From: Sphingobacterium siyangense
GTDB lineage: Bacteria; Bacteroidota; Bacteroidia; Sphingobacteriales; Sphingobacteriaceae
Assembly: GCF_007830445.1 (NCBI RefSeq)
Contig: NZ_VLKR01000034.1
Span: 1 to 60,686 of the forward strand
DNA length: 60,686 nt
Direction of reading: 5' to 3'
Each line of letters begins with the position of its first letter. The first letter of the stretch is position 1. The position numbers and the translations under genes were made by a program. Below the pieces are notes generated by a model, which saw only the letters and a list, made by a program, of their open reading frames with translations, was not told the DNA's origin and ran no database searches. Shown one piece after another: positions 35,106-43,707 of this stretch.

Positions 35106-35729
35106 CTACTGTTTAACAAACTTTTTAAAATTGATGTTATAGGTTGCATTTCCATTAGCTGCAGTAATGCCGCCTGCTTGAATTACATAGAGCTCTTCTG
35201 CTTCGTTATTTAATTTCTCACCTTTGTACATAACGATGTAGCGATTAGCAGTAGGGTAGACAGCGTGATTGTTTGCAAAATCATAGATGATCCACGTCGG
35301 GCCTGTTACAGGAGCTCCAGCACTTGATGCGTCAATGCCTAGTTTGTCAGTCAAAGTGATGTTGACCGTTAATACCGATGCTAGTGTCAGCTTTTCAATA
35401 CTCGTGTTTGCCTGATCAAAATAGCCCATTTTATAATTATCTGATGAAGTGTTTTGCAAAGTGGATCCATACATTCCCGAAAGATTGATCATACTCTTAG
35501 CTTCTTCCTGAACAGCATTTGTTTTAAAATCATAAAAAGTTTTTACGCCTGAAGGAACTGCGATTGTTGCAGTTGCAGAAACAGCTGTCTCATCACTAAG
35601 TTTTGGGTCCTCAGGCTTTTCTTCTGGTTGCTCGGTTGGCTCCTCTACCACTGCCTCATCCTTGCTACAAGAAGTAAAACCTAAACTCAATGCACATAGT
35701 AGTGCTGCTGTTGTAAATAATCTATTCAT
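35106..35729 (-). CDS. Lipoprotein of the haem operon, unknown family
   Basis: A 207-residue lipoprotein (lipobox F-T-S-C). An acidic, proline-rich linker follows the cysteine (E-E-P-T-E-Q-P-E-E-K-P-E-D-P), typical for tethering a domain at the outer-membrane surface. The globular part contains VKTFYDFKTN, a GPTWIIYDFANNHAVYP stretch and the final YNINFKKFVKQ. It may be a distant HmuY relative, as WIIYDF resembles the W-Y-x-Y-D-F strand, but this is weak. It sits 29 bp downstream of the HmuY-like gene at 35759. Confidence 0.6.
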   Translation of the reverse strand: MNRLFTTAALLCALSLGFTSCSKDEAVVEEPTEQPEEKPEDPKLSDETAVSATATIAVPSGVKTFYDFKTNAVQEEAKSMINLSGMYGSTLQNTSSDNYKMGYFDQANTSIEKLTLASVLTVNITLTDKLGIDASSAGAPVTGPTWIIYDFANNHAVYPTANRYIVMYKGEKLNNEAEELYVIQAGGITAANGNATYNINFKKFVKQ

Positions 35730-35758
35730 CTTTAATTTAATTGTGTAATTTTTCCTTA

Positions 35759-36514
35759 TTATAATGTGTTTGTATTTAAATCTTTGCTGCCATCCTGCTG
35801 TACATAATATTTAAATGTATAGTACGGGGCAGGCCAATTGAGGTTGGTTACCGCCGCTGGATTTCCCTTATAGGCATTGATCAGTTGCAACTTGGCATAT
35901 TTGCCATCGGGTAAGCGAATTGCATAGGTGCGATTGGGGAGCGCCTTCATAATATGGGTGCTCAAACTATAGCGAAACCAGCCATCCGAACCATCGGTTG
36001 CTGCCCAGCCAATTTTGTTTACTTCACTTTTATTAAACTCTTCATCCGAAGGGGCCACAGTGACACTCTGATAGGCTTGTCGCAGTAAAACCACAGCGGT
36101 ATTATTTGCCTGGCCACCATAACCTGGATTGTATTCATGCTGGGAATTGTTCACATAGATCTCCGAATTGTAAGGACCTGTAAAGGCAATATCCCAATCT
36201 TTTGTTTTAAGCCACTGCGCAGAATCGGCTTTGGTCTTAACCCATATTTGCTTTTGGTCTTTAAAACGAAAAAGAAATATAAAAAATGGTCTTTGCTCTT
36301 TTCCTTCAGTACCTTCGCCCATGGCTGCATCGGTATCGCCAGCAAGATCTTTGATCAAGGTACTTTTGCCATCTTCTAATCCGATCGTATAGTCTTTGTC
36401 TTTCCCACAGGATACCACTGTCAATAACAATAGTGCTGAAAAAATACAACGGTCAATCTTGTGAAAGGAAAGCCAGATGCTACATTCTCCAATAATCATG
36501 CGAATCGTTCTCAT
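35759..36514 (-). CDS. HmuY-family haem-binding lipoprotein, next to the receptor
   Basis: A 251-residue lipoprotein; the signal is unusually long before the lipobox V-V-S-C, and an internal ATG (MIIGECS) could be the real start. The HmuY pattern is clear: LKTKDWDIAFTGPYNSEIYVN, GYGGQANNTAVVLL, GWFRYSLSTHIMKALPNR, DGKYAKLQLINAYKGNP and PYYTFKYYVQQDG. It lies 47 bp downstream of the TonB receptor gene, the position of hmuY relative to hmuR in other bacteria. It probably hands haem to that receptor. Confidence 0.88.
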   Translation of the reverse strand: MRTIRMIIGECSIWLSFHKIDRCIFSALLLLTVVSCGKDKDYTIGLEDGKSTLIKDLAGDTDAAMGEGTEGKEQRPFFIFLFRFKDQKQIWVKTKADSAQWLKTKDWDIAFTGPYNSEIYVNNSQHEYNPGYGGQANNTAVVLLRQAYQSVTVAPSDEEFNKSEVNKIGWAATDGSDGWFRYSLSTHIMKALPNRTYAIRLPDGKYAKLQLINAYKGNPAAVTNLNWPAPYYTFKYYVQQDGSKDLNTNTL

Positions 36515-36561
36515 CTTTTATCTTGTACTTTGTGTGCTAAATTCTTGTTCATTAGTCCTTA

Positions 36562-38940
36562 TTATTCTTTTATCCAACGGTAGCTGACGCCGCCCATAAT
36601 AACACGTCCAGGTTGCCCAAGTAAATAACGGCTTGTAAAATTGAATAGATTGTCACCGATTAGACGCAGTGTCAATCTGCGGTTCATCAGACTCTTTTCT
36701 ACCGTCATATTCACCAGTGTGTGATAGGGAATAAAGATGTCATATTTGTCGATAAACTGGTTGCCATTATATTCCTGAAAAGGTGTGGCACTTCTGAAAT
36801 TGACACGCGCATTGACATTGACGCCCCAGGGTTTATATTCATATTGGGCTTTTGCGTTGAACATGTGTCTCGAACGGTCCTCAATACTCCAATAATCCGA
36901 TTTTTTACTCTGGCGATATTCGCCCGTAGCGGGATCGTTGATCTGGTTATAGGGATAACTTCCCTTGGCAATACTATCCAAAACACTCAGGTCTTTGGCA
37001 ATCAGGTATTGATAGCCCATCGACAATTGCAGATCCTTGGTTGCCTGATAGGTCAATGAAACTTCGAAACCTTTATTCATGGCTTTGGGCAGGTTGCGGT
37101 AGCTATAGATCTGTGCTACTTTGGTCCCGTTGCCCACACTGACTGTGTTGATCTGATTGTTGATCCGATGGTAGAAGACGGAGAAATCGGCCTGAAATCT
37201 ATTGGACGGACTCCAGGTAAGTCCAATATTGTTTGAAATGCTGGTTTCGGCTTTGAGGTTGCCCGCCACCAAATTCAGCATATAGCTGTTTTTATAACTC
37301 AGTTCTCCGGCTTGATCCATGGCTGCAATCACATCGGCTAGGCGCTCTGAACCGACGACCAAATAGTTGGCTGCTGGATTGAAAAAGACCTGATAGCGCA
37401 TCTTATAGTCGGGAGCCTTGAATCCTGCTCCGATACCACCTTTGATCAAAAGTGTAGGACTGACATGGTATTGTAGACCCAAACTTGGACTCAGATGGCC
37501 ATTGTAGACATTGGTCTGATCGTAGCGTAAGCCTAGCGTCGTTAATAAGCGGTCTACAGGTTTCCATTCGGTCTGCAAATAGGCAAATGCGCTGTTCAAA
37601 GAGCGCTTGGCATCCAGATCCTGGTTGTCCATCAGTTCAAGGCTACCACCTATACCACCGGTAAGTTTAACCTGCTGTGCGGGGCTATACGCAAATTGCT
37701 GTTCAATGCGGTGTACATTTTGACCGAATTGCTCGGCACTTGCAACAATACCTTGTTGCAGCCATTGTGCGGCAATCTGGGAATGGAAACGCGAGAAATA
37801 GTAGCGCGTCATACTGCGCAGTCCCGACTCGAAATTATGGTCGTAACTTGCCGAAAGGTTGATGTCCTGATCTTTCTGTTTATCCTGTAGTGTGGCCGAC
37901 TCTGACCATGCATTGATCATTTCAGATTCTCGGGCTGCATAACGCCCTGTAACGCCCAAAGTGCCATTTTTGCTTGTACGATAACGTACTCGCCCCTGGA
38001 AACTATAGTTGGTATAGGGTGGAAATGTGGTGCTCTTGGAGTCCAGATACTGCTTGTCGGTATTAAAACCATCCGTGCGGTAGTAATTGCCCGAAAAAAC
38101 GGCGCTCCCGCGTTGATTAGCAAAAGGTGTTTCTGCTTCCAACGTTGCATCAACGGTATTGAGACTGCCATAAAGAAGCGATGCCTGTGCCTGTGGTGTG
38201 ATTGCACCATGGCGTGTAATGATATTGATCGCACCACCCAATGCGTCACTGCCGTATAAGCAAGAGGATGCGCCTTTGATAATTTCGATACGTTCGATGT
38301 TGGTCACCGAGATACGGGATAGGTCAAAATTACCACTGTTTCGCCCTAGCATGGGTTGTCCGTCTACAAGGACCATCACGTAGTTGCTGCTGAACCCCTG
38401 GATCTGTACACCAACAGCTCTGGAGCCCCCGGCAATATCGTTAACGATGGCGATACCCGTCTGTTCTTTTAAAACTTCATCCAGACGGCGGCTGCCCATA
38501 AGCTCAATTTCACGTTTAGTGATGACTTTAACGGGCATGGCGGCATTTTCGGCCTTAACGAGATTGTCTACAGCCTGCACTTTACCCTGTACATCAACTA
38601 CATCCATCTGCCGTTCTTCAGCTTTTAACACAATGTTCAACTGCTGATTTTTGTCTTCCAAATCGATAACTTGGCGGTACTGCTGATAACCCATGGCCTG
38701 TACCTGTAATTCGTAGCGTCCCGCATAGAGCTGACTGAATTGAAACCTACCTGCAGTATCTGTTTTAAAAGCATATTTGTCCGGATAAAGATATACGGTC
38801 GCATTGGCTACGCCTTTATTGGATTCGTTTTTCAATACACCGGAGATTTTCCATTTTTCCTGTGCTTGCAGGGTATAAACCTGGCAGGCACATAAGGCGA
38901 TCAGGGTGCTTGTTCGAATAGATGAGATGCTTCTAAACAC
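36562..38940 (-). CDS. TonB-dependent receptor, haem type (HmuR-like)
   Basis: A 792-residue outer-membrane receptor. The likely start is GTG at 38940 (then F-R-S-I-S-S-I-R-T), giving a signal peptide ending LQAQ; a TTG at 38976 is possible, and no ATG is available. A carboxypeptidase-regulatory-like domain (about 45-115, ISGVLKNESNKGVANATVYL) precedes the plug (VQIQGFSSNYVMVLVDGQ, IKGASSCLYGSDALGGAINI). The barrel has the NLKAETSISNNIGL strand and IGDNLFNFTSRYLLGQPG near the end. Operon mates of HmuY type and divergent hmuTUV make haem the probable cargo. Confidence 0.9.
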   Translation of the reverse strand: MFRSISSIRTSTLIALCACQVYTLQAQEKWKISGVLKNESNKGVANATVYLYPDKYAFKTDTAGRFQFSQLYAGRYELQVQAMGYQQYRQVIDLEDKNQQLNIVLKAEERQMDVVDVQGKVQAVDNLVKAENAAMPVKVITKREIELMGSRRLDEVLKEQTGIAIVNDIAGGSRAVGVQIQGFSSNYVMVLVDGQPMLGRNSGNFDLSRISVTNIERIEIIKGASSCLYGSDALGGAINIITRHGAITPQAQASLLYGSLNTVDATLEAETPFANQRGSAVFSGNYYRTDGFNTDKQYLDSKSTTFPPYTNYSFQGRVRYRTSKNGTLGVTGRYAARESEMINAWSESATLQDKQKDQDINLSASYDHNFESGLRSMTRYYFSRFHSQIAAQWLQQGIVASAEQFGQNVHRIEQQFAYSPAQQVKLTGGIGGSLELMDNQDLDAKRSLNSAFAYLQTEWKPVDRLLTTLGLRYDQTNVYNGHLSPSLGLQYHVSPTLLIKGGIGAGFKAPDYKMRYQVFFNPAANYLVVGSERLADVIAAMDQAGELSYKNSYMLNLVAGNLKAETSISNNIGLTWSPSNRFQADFSVFYHRINNQINTVSVGNGTKVAQIYSYRNLPKAMNKGFEVSLTYQATKDLQLSMGYQYLIAKDLSVLDSIAKGSYPYNQINDPATGEYRQSKKSDYWSIEDRSRHMFNAKAQYEYKPWGVNVNARVNFRSATPFQEYNGNQFIDKYDIFIPYHTLVNMTVEKSLMNRRLTLRLIGDNLFNFTSRYLLGQPGRVIMGGVSYRWIKE

Positions 38941-38947
38941 TATTTTT

Positions 38948-38966
38948 ATTTTTACTAATTCTAAAT
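38948..38966. promoter_or_regulatory. Candidate iron-regulator (Fur-like) box before the receptor
   Basis: ATTTTTACTAATTCTAAAT shares the right half TTCTAAAT with the box at 34910-34928; 6 of 9 pairs match. A weaker relative (ATTTAGACTGATTATTGAT) is at 39150-39168, in the same 312-bp divergent region before hmuT. That region (38941-39252) shows no gene. Confidence 0.35.
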
Positions 38967-39252
38967 AATGTAACAAAAAACGGTAATCCGTCTGAATTTT
39001 TCTCTATGCAAAATGTCATAAATTCTATTTAATCCGTTTTTTGTGAACTGAAAAGTAGTTTATTTTAAGAGGTATAATACTGTTTAATAGTGTTTTATAG
39101 TCTTTTTTGTGTTGTAGTGTGCTATTCTAAAAGATTCGATATAATTTGTATTTAGACTGATTATTGATTTGTTTTGTACTCAAGTTGAACGGCGAGATGC
39201 GAAAACCATTCCTGGAAATCCGCTATCGCCATCATGGAGATAAAGAATTACG

Positions 39253-40110
39253 ATGAGTAGATTTTATGTTGTTATACTGTGTTTTGTGATGCAAATCGGT
39301 GGATGGGCGACGGCACAGCAGAGAATCATTACGTTAAACAGTTCGTTGACCGAAACGATCTACGGACTGGGAGTAGGCGAGCGCATGGTCGCTACCGATG
39401 TGACAAGTATATCGCCCAAAGCGGCTGCAGCCTTGCCGAGGGTAAGCAAAAATCGGTCGGTTTCGGCCGAAGGTCTGTTATCTTTTAAACCAAGCATCGT
39501 CATTGCGAATGAAGGCGACGTATCCAAATCGGTCATTCAGCAGATTCGTGCGGCTGGTGTGAAGTTTGTCTCCATTAAACCAAACTATTCTGTTCCGGGT
39601 GCACTTCGTTACATCCAGGAGGTGGCAGATGCCGTCGGTGAATCTGCTGCCGGTAAAAATCTGGTTTCCCGCACGAAAGTAAGCTTGGATCATACCATGG
39701 AATTAGTAAAGAAGGAAAATCAGGGTAAAGCGGCGCCCAAAGTATTGTTTTTATATGCGCGTGGTACCGGTACCATGAGTGTGGCAGGTAAGGGCAGTAG
39801 CTTGGATGCGATGATTAATCTGGCTGGTGGTAAAAATGCGGTTCAGGAATTTTCGGATTTCAAACCCTATACGACGGAAGCGCTGGTGCAGGCCAATCCA
39901 GATATTGTGTTGCTATTTGATTTTGGCGCGAGTAGCCTTGGCGGTGAGGATGCTATCCTCAAATTGCCGGGCATGCGTATTACGAATGCGGGTAAAAACG
40001 ACCGTATCTTGGTGATGAATGCCTCACTACTGGTAAATTTCAGTAACCGGCTGCCAGACGCAATCTTAGAATTGCACCGTGGATTTGGAAAAGTGATGGA
40101 TTCAAAATAA
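39253..40110 (+). CDS. hmuT: Haem ABC transporter substrate-binding protein
   Basis: A 285-residue periplasmic protein with signal peptide (ending GGWATAQ). RIITLNSSLTETIYGLG and DVTSISPKAAAALPRV are typical of the haem-binding TroA-like family, and FLYARGTGTMSVAGKGSSLDA is the conserved HmuT mid-region. It should receive haem from the TonB receptor and deliver it to the permease at 40116, 5 bp downstream. The gene opens the plus-strand half of the divergent haem locus. Confidence 0.92.
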   Translation: MSRFYVVILCFVMQIGGWATAQQRIITLNSSLTETIYGLGVGERMVATDVTSISPKAAAALPRVSKNRSVSAEGLLSFKPSIVIANEGDVSKSVIQQIRAAGVKFVSIKPNYSVPGALRYIQEVADAVGESAAGKNLVSRTKVSLDHTMELVKKENQGKAAPKVLFLYARGTGTMSVAGKGSSLDAMINLAGGKNAVQEFSDFKPYTTEALVQANPDIVLLFDFGASSLGGEDAILKLPGMRITNAGKNDRILVMNASLLVNFSNRLPDAILELHRGFGKVMDSK

Positions 40111-40115
40111 AGCCG

Positions 40116-41147
40116 GTGCAAAAGAAACAGAAATTTATCCTATTGGCTTTGGGCCTGGTATTGGGTGTTGTAAGTATTGTTGCCTTGGGGCTGGGGGCCT
40201 ACCATATTCCGTCCGCTGATATCTTAACGATGTTGACACAAAAGTTGCACTTGGGGAGTGTCGAAGCTGTGCGCAATATGCAAGGAGATGTTCTTTTTGA
40301 GATTCGTATGCCGCGTCTTTTGCTTGGACTTTTGGTGGGTGCAGCACTTGGTATATCGGGTGCTGCGATCCAGGGTATATTCCGCAACCCCTTAGCGGAA
40401 CCCGGATTGATCGGGATTTCTTCTGGAGCATCCCTTTTTGCAGTACTGATCATTGCCTTTGAGACTTTTCTCTTCACCTCTTTAGCGGCCTGGATTGGAT
40501 ACTATATATTGGCTTTTGGTGCTTTTGTGGGCGCTGGTTTAACCGCTTTTTTGGTTTACCGTATCGCCAGTAAAAATGGTCGCCCAAATGTGACGACGAT
40601 GTTGTTGGCGGGTATTGCCATCAATGCCTTTGCTGGTGCGCTGACGGGTTTGATGACTTATATGTCGACGGAGCAACAGTTACGTACCATCACTTTTTGG
40701 ATGCTGGGCAGTCTTGGCGGGGCTACTTGGGATAACCTAAGGGCGTTGGCTCCCTTTATTTTGATCCCGATGCTGATCTTGCCTTTTTTTGGAAAGTCAT
40801 TGAACGCTTTTTCACTCGGGGAGTTGCAGGCAGATCTTTTGGGTATGCGTACTGATCGCGTCAAACGCTGGGTGGTTGTCTTATCCACGCTTGCTGTGGG
40901 AGCATCCGTTGCGGTGTCGGGTATTATTGGTTTTGTGGGATTGATTGTTCCACATACAGTTCGCCTGATGGGTGGGGCGGATCACCGATTTGTGCTTCCT
41001 GGTTCATTGCTATTAGGGGCACTGGTGTTGACATTGGCAGACGTGATTGCCCGGGTCGCCGTGGCACCCATCGAATTGCCCATTGGCGTGATTACAGCTT
41101 TACTGGGTACACCGGTATTCTTGTATATTTTAATCAAAGATAAATAG
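40116..41147 (+). CDS. hmuU: Haem ABC transporter permease (FecCD family)
   Basis: A 343-residue inner-membrane permease starting at GTG 40116. About ten membrane helices are visible. Family motifs include RMPRLLLGLLVGAALGISGAA, GIFRNPLAEPGLIGISSGA and, near the end, GFVGLIVPHTVRLMGG, which contacts the ATPase. It transports haem through the inner membrane together with HmuT and HmuV. Confidence 0.93.
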   Translation: MQKKQKFILLALGLVLGVVSIVALGLGAYHIPSADILTMLTQKLHLGSVEAVRNMQGDVLFEIRMPRLLLGLLVGAALGISGAAIQGIFRNPLAEPGLIGISSGASLFAVLIIAFETFLFTSLAAWIGYYILAFGAFVGAGLTAFLVYRIASKNGRPNVTTMLLAGIAINAFAGALTGLMTYMSTEQQLRTITFWMLGSLGGATWDNLRALAPFILIPMLILPFFGKSLNAFSLGELQADLLGMRTDRVKRWVVVLSTLAVGASVAVSGIIGFVGLIVPHTVRLMGGADHRFVLPGSLLLGALVLTLADVIARVAVAPIELPIGVITALLGTPVFLYILIKDK

Positions 41148-41180
41148 TCTTTTGGTAGAGGCTTAAAAAATAATCGCATT

Positions 41181-41972
41181 ATGCTACGTGTAGAGAAGAT
41201 CAACTACGAAGTGAACGGACGAAAGCTCCTGAAGGATATTACCTTTCAGGTGCGCAAAGGGGAAATTCTGGCAATCCTAGGAGCCAATGGCGCGGGTAAA
41301 TCGACGCTGATGGGGGTGCTTTGTGGTGAAAAAAAGCCGGATTCGGGAGCTATTCATCTCAATGGCAAGGCACTGTCGGCATACGAGCCTGCGGCTTTGG
41401 CCAAATGCAGGGCTTTACTGAGTCAACAGCAGCAGATGACATTGAGTTTTAATGTAGAAGAAATTGTGCTGATGGGACGGTATCCGCATTATAAGAATAG
41501 TCCGAAACAACAGGACTATAAGATCGTGTCCGAAACCATGGAACTTTGTGGGGTATCTGCTTTTGCTGAACGGGATTTTTTGAGCCTGTCTGGTGGTGAA
41601 CAGCAGCGTGTTCATCTTGCACGGATCTTGGCGCAGATATGGGATAATCCGGATGCCTTGTTGTTGCTGGATGAACCGATTTCAGCATTGGATCTGCACT
41701 ATCAGCAGAAAGTACTGGCCATTGCACGGGCACTTGCCCGAAAAGGATTTATGGTGGTGCTGATTGTGCACGACGTCAATTTTGCCGCCATGTATGCCGA
41801 TCGTATTCTGATGCTCAAAAATGGCCGAAAGCTCTTTCATGGTACCCCGGTGGAGGTATTGGCCCAAAAGGAGATCTATACCATCTTTTCGGTCGAGTCC
41901 AATGTCATTATGAATCCAAGAACATTGAAACCCTATGTTCAGTTGGAGGAAATGGATATTGACTTGGATTAA
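41181..41972 (+). CDS. hmuV: Haem ABC transporter ATPase
   Basis: A 263-residue ATPase. Walker A is GANGAGKST (34-42), the Q-loop follows in ALLSQQQQMT, the signature is LSGGEQQRVHLAR, Walker B is LLLLDEPISALD and the switch histidine is in LIVHDVNF. It drives haem import through HmuU. The motif set is complete. It lies 33 bp downstream of hmuU. Confidence 0.94.
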   Translation: MLRVEKINYEVNGRKLLKDITFQVRKGEILAILGANGAGKSTLMGVLCGEKKPDSGAIHLNGKALSAYEPAALAKCRALLSQQQQMTLSFNVEEIVLMGRYPHYKNSPKQQDYKIVSETMELCGVSAFAERDFLSLSGGEQQRVHLARILAQIWDNPDALLLLDEPISALDLHYQQKVLAIARALARKGFMVVLIVHDVNFAAMYADRILMLKNGRKLFHGTPVEVLAQKEIYTIFSVESNVIMNPRTLKPYVQLEEMDIDLD

Positions 41973-42063
41973 CTGTGTTATTTAGAAAGGTTATAAATAA
42001 TTTTAGAATACCATCTTATTTCGTTAATTTTAACTGCTTCAGGCTTATTTAGGATTTGTAATC

Positions 42064-43026
42064 ATGTTGGTGAAAAGTAAAATAGTAGAGTTGGCAGATT
42101 GGCTTTTTGAAGAAGAAATTCCGGATGGCTATGTTCCCGACAAACCTTTGGTCGAAAATAGGATATCCATATCCAAAGATCCTGTCCATATGGAGAATTT
42201 TCAGCTATCGACTTCAGGATTGTTTATCTTGCATTCGAAAATGCAGTTTGATCGGCCAGTGCAGGTGCTTACGGAGATCGAAGGCGAGACCATAACCAGC
42301 CAGTTTATCTTTTTTAAGCCGACAGATAGCAAATTGCCTTACGGTATGAGCCGGCATAATATACGCTACATTCCTTCGGTCAAATCCATTCATGAAGTGG
42401 AACCTGGTATTGAATACACGTATTTTATAGCCGTTATTTCCAAAGAGTATTACCTCAATCTGATCAAACGCGATTCGTTATTGCATCAGCAATTTGTGCA
42501 TGAGATCGAAAAGGGAGAGTATGTGTCATTTTCGGAGGAGGATCTGATGGCAACCTACGAGATGCAGCATACCATAACTGAGCTGATTGAATCTAAAAAG
42601 AAAGGAGAGATCCGTCGATTACATACCGAGTCACGTGTTGTTGAACTATTGATGTATCAGTTCGAGCAATATAACGAGAAGACCGAAAGCAGCGATTCAC
42701 TCTTTCATGAGGAGGATGTGCAAAGGTTGGAGATGGCACGGCAGATTCTTGAACAGCGTATTGCCAATCCACCAACGCAAAAAGAACTGGCAGCAGAGGT
42801 GCTGACGAGTGAAAGTAAACTACGTAAGGACTTTAAGGAATATTTTTCAGTGACCATTCACGACTACCTCACACGGGTGCGTATGGAAAAAGCCAAAAGT
42901 TATCTGCTCGAAGATAAAATGACGGTTTATGAGGTGGCCCTGTTGACGGGCTATGGTCATCAGAATAATTTTAGCAGTGCATTTAAAAAATATTATGGGA
43001 TCTCGCCTGGAGAGCTCAAGATGTAA
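42064..43026 (+). CDS. AraC-family regulator (PchR-like) beside the haem genes
   Basis: A 320-residue regulator. The N-terminal 200 residues form an effector domain; the C-terminal 100 contain the AraC double helix-turn-helix (TQKELAAEVLTSESKLRKDF, TVYEVALLTGYGHQNNFSSAF, then KKYYGISPGELK). The pattern R-x-L-H-T-E-S-R-V-V-E-L-L before the DNA-binding part is typical of PchR-like activators of iron and haem uptake genes. Its place directly after hmuV suggests that it controls the hmu operons. The 91-bp gap may hold its own promoter. Confidence 0.88.
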   Translation: MLVKSKIVELADWLFEEEIPDGYVPDKPLVENRISISKDPVHMENFQLSTSGLFILHSKMQFDRPVQVLTEIEGETITSQFIFFKPTDSKLPYGMSRHNIRYIPSVKSIHEVEPGIEYTYFIAVISKEYYLNLIKRDSLLHQQFVHEIEKGEYVSFSEEDLMATYEMQHTITELIESKKKGEIRRLHTESRVVELLMYQFEQYNEKTESSDSLFHEEDVQRLEMARQILEQRIANPPTQKELAAEVLTSESKLRKDFKEYFSVTIHDYLTRVRMEKAKSYLLEDKMTVYEVALLTGYGHQNNFSSAFKKYYGISPGELKM

Positions 43027-43044
43027 TATAAGCTGGGCCTTGGA

Positions 43045-43707
43045 TTAGTTTTTTCTGATCGGGAAGATGTGATCGTCCGAAATAGCATAGCTTTGATATA
43101 GGGAAGACAGGTCGTTACTGTCTAATCCCGTAAAAGTACTAAAAGCGGGAAGGATAATCTGATGATCAGATACGAGAAAACAAGGTAGGCGAACCTGTCG
43201 TTTCGGTGGAATAACCAAGCTTATACCCGGATGGATATGCCCACTAATCCGAAAAGAAGATGAATCTGCTGCATCAGCGGGATGGTGTTTAAACTGAATC
43301 TGTTGCGTTTCAAGAATTTCCTTGTGATGCACTATACCGAAACGGGCGGTCATTTGTTGTGATAAGCGGTCGTGATTGCCTTTGACAAGATGAAGCTGGA
43401 GCTCCGGGTGTCGTTGTCTGAATGATTCCAACAAAAGTACTTCCTGATTGATGCCTGCGTGAATAAGATCGCCAACAACGATGACTTGTTTGGCTTGATA
43501 GTGCGCTATGAGGGATTCCAGTCGATTGAGGTCGGTTATGGCTATATCCATGGGGATGGCAATGCCATGCCTCCTGAAATGTGCCGCTTTGCCAAGATGC
43601 AGGTCGGACAAGATCAATGTTTTTTGGTCTTTCCAGTATATAGATCGTTGTGTGTTAAGGGTTAATTCCTGTTTATTGAAGGTAATTGTTTGTTCTCCGA
43701 TTTTCAT
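43045..43707 (-). CDS. pdeM: Ligase-associated DNA repair phosphoesterase PdeM
   Basis: A 220-residue calcineurin-type phosphoesterase. Metal motifs: LSDLHLGKAAHFRRHG, VVGDLIHAG, KGNHDR and SGHIHPG. LGKAAHFR is the signature of the PdeM family that accompanies the bacterial ligase/Lhr cluster. It is the last gene of the four-gene operon and overlaps the helicase stop by 4 bp (ATGA). It is expected to trim DNA or RNA ends during repair. Confidence 0.93.
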   Translation of the reverse strand: MKIGEQTITFNKQELTLNTQRSIYWKDQKTLILSDLHLGKAAHFRRHGIAIPMDIAITDLNRLESLIAHYQAKQVIVVGDLIHAGINQEVLLLESFRQRHPELQLHLVKGNHDRLSQQMTARFGIVHHKEILETQQIQFKHHPADAADSSSFRISGHIHPGISLVIPPKRQVRLPCFLVSDHQIILPAFSTFTGLDSNDLSSLYQSYAISDDHIFPIRKN

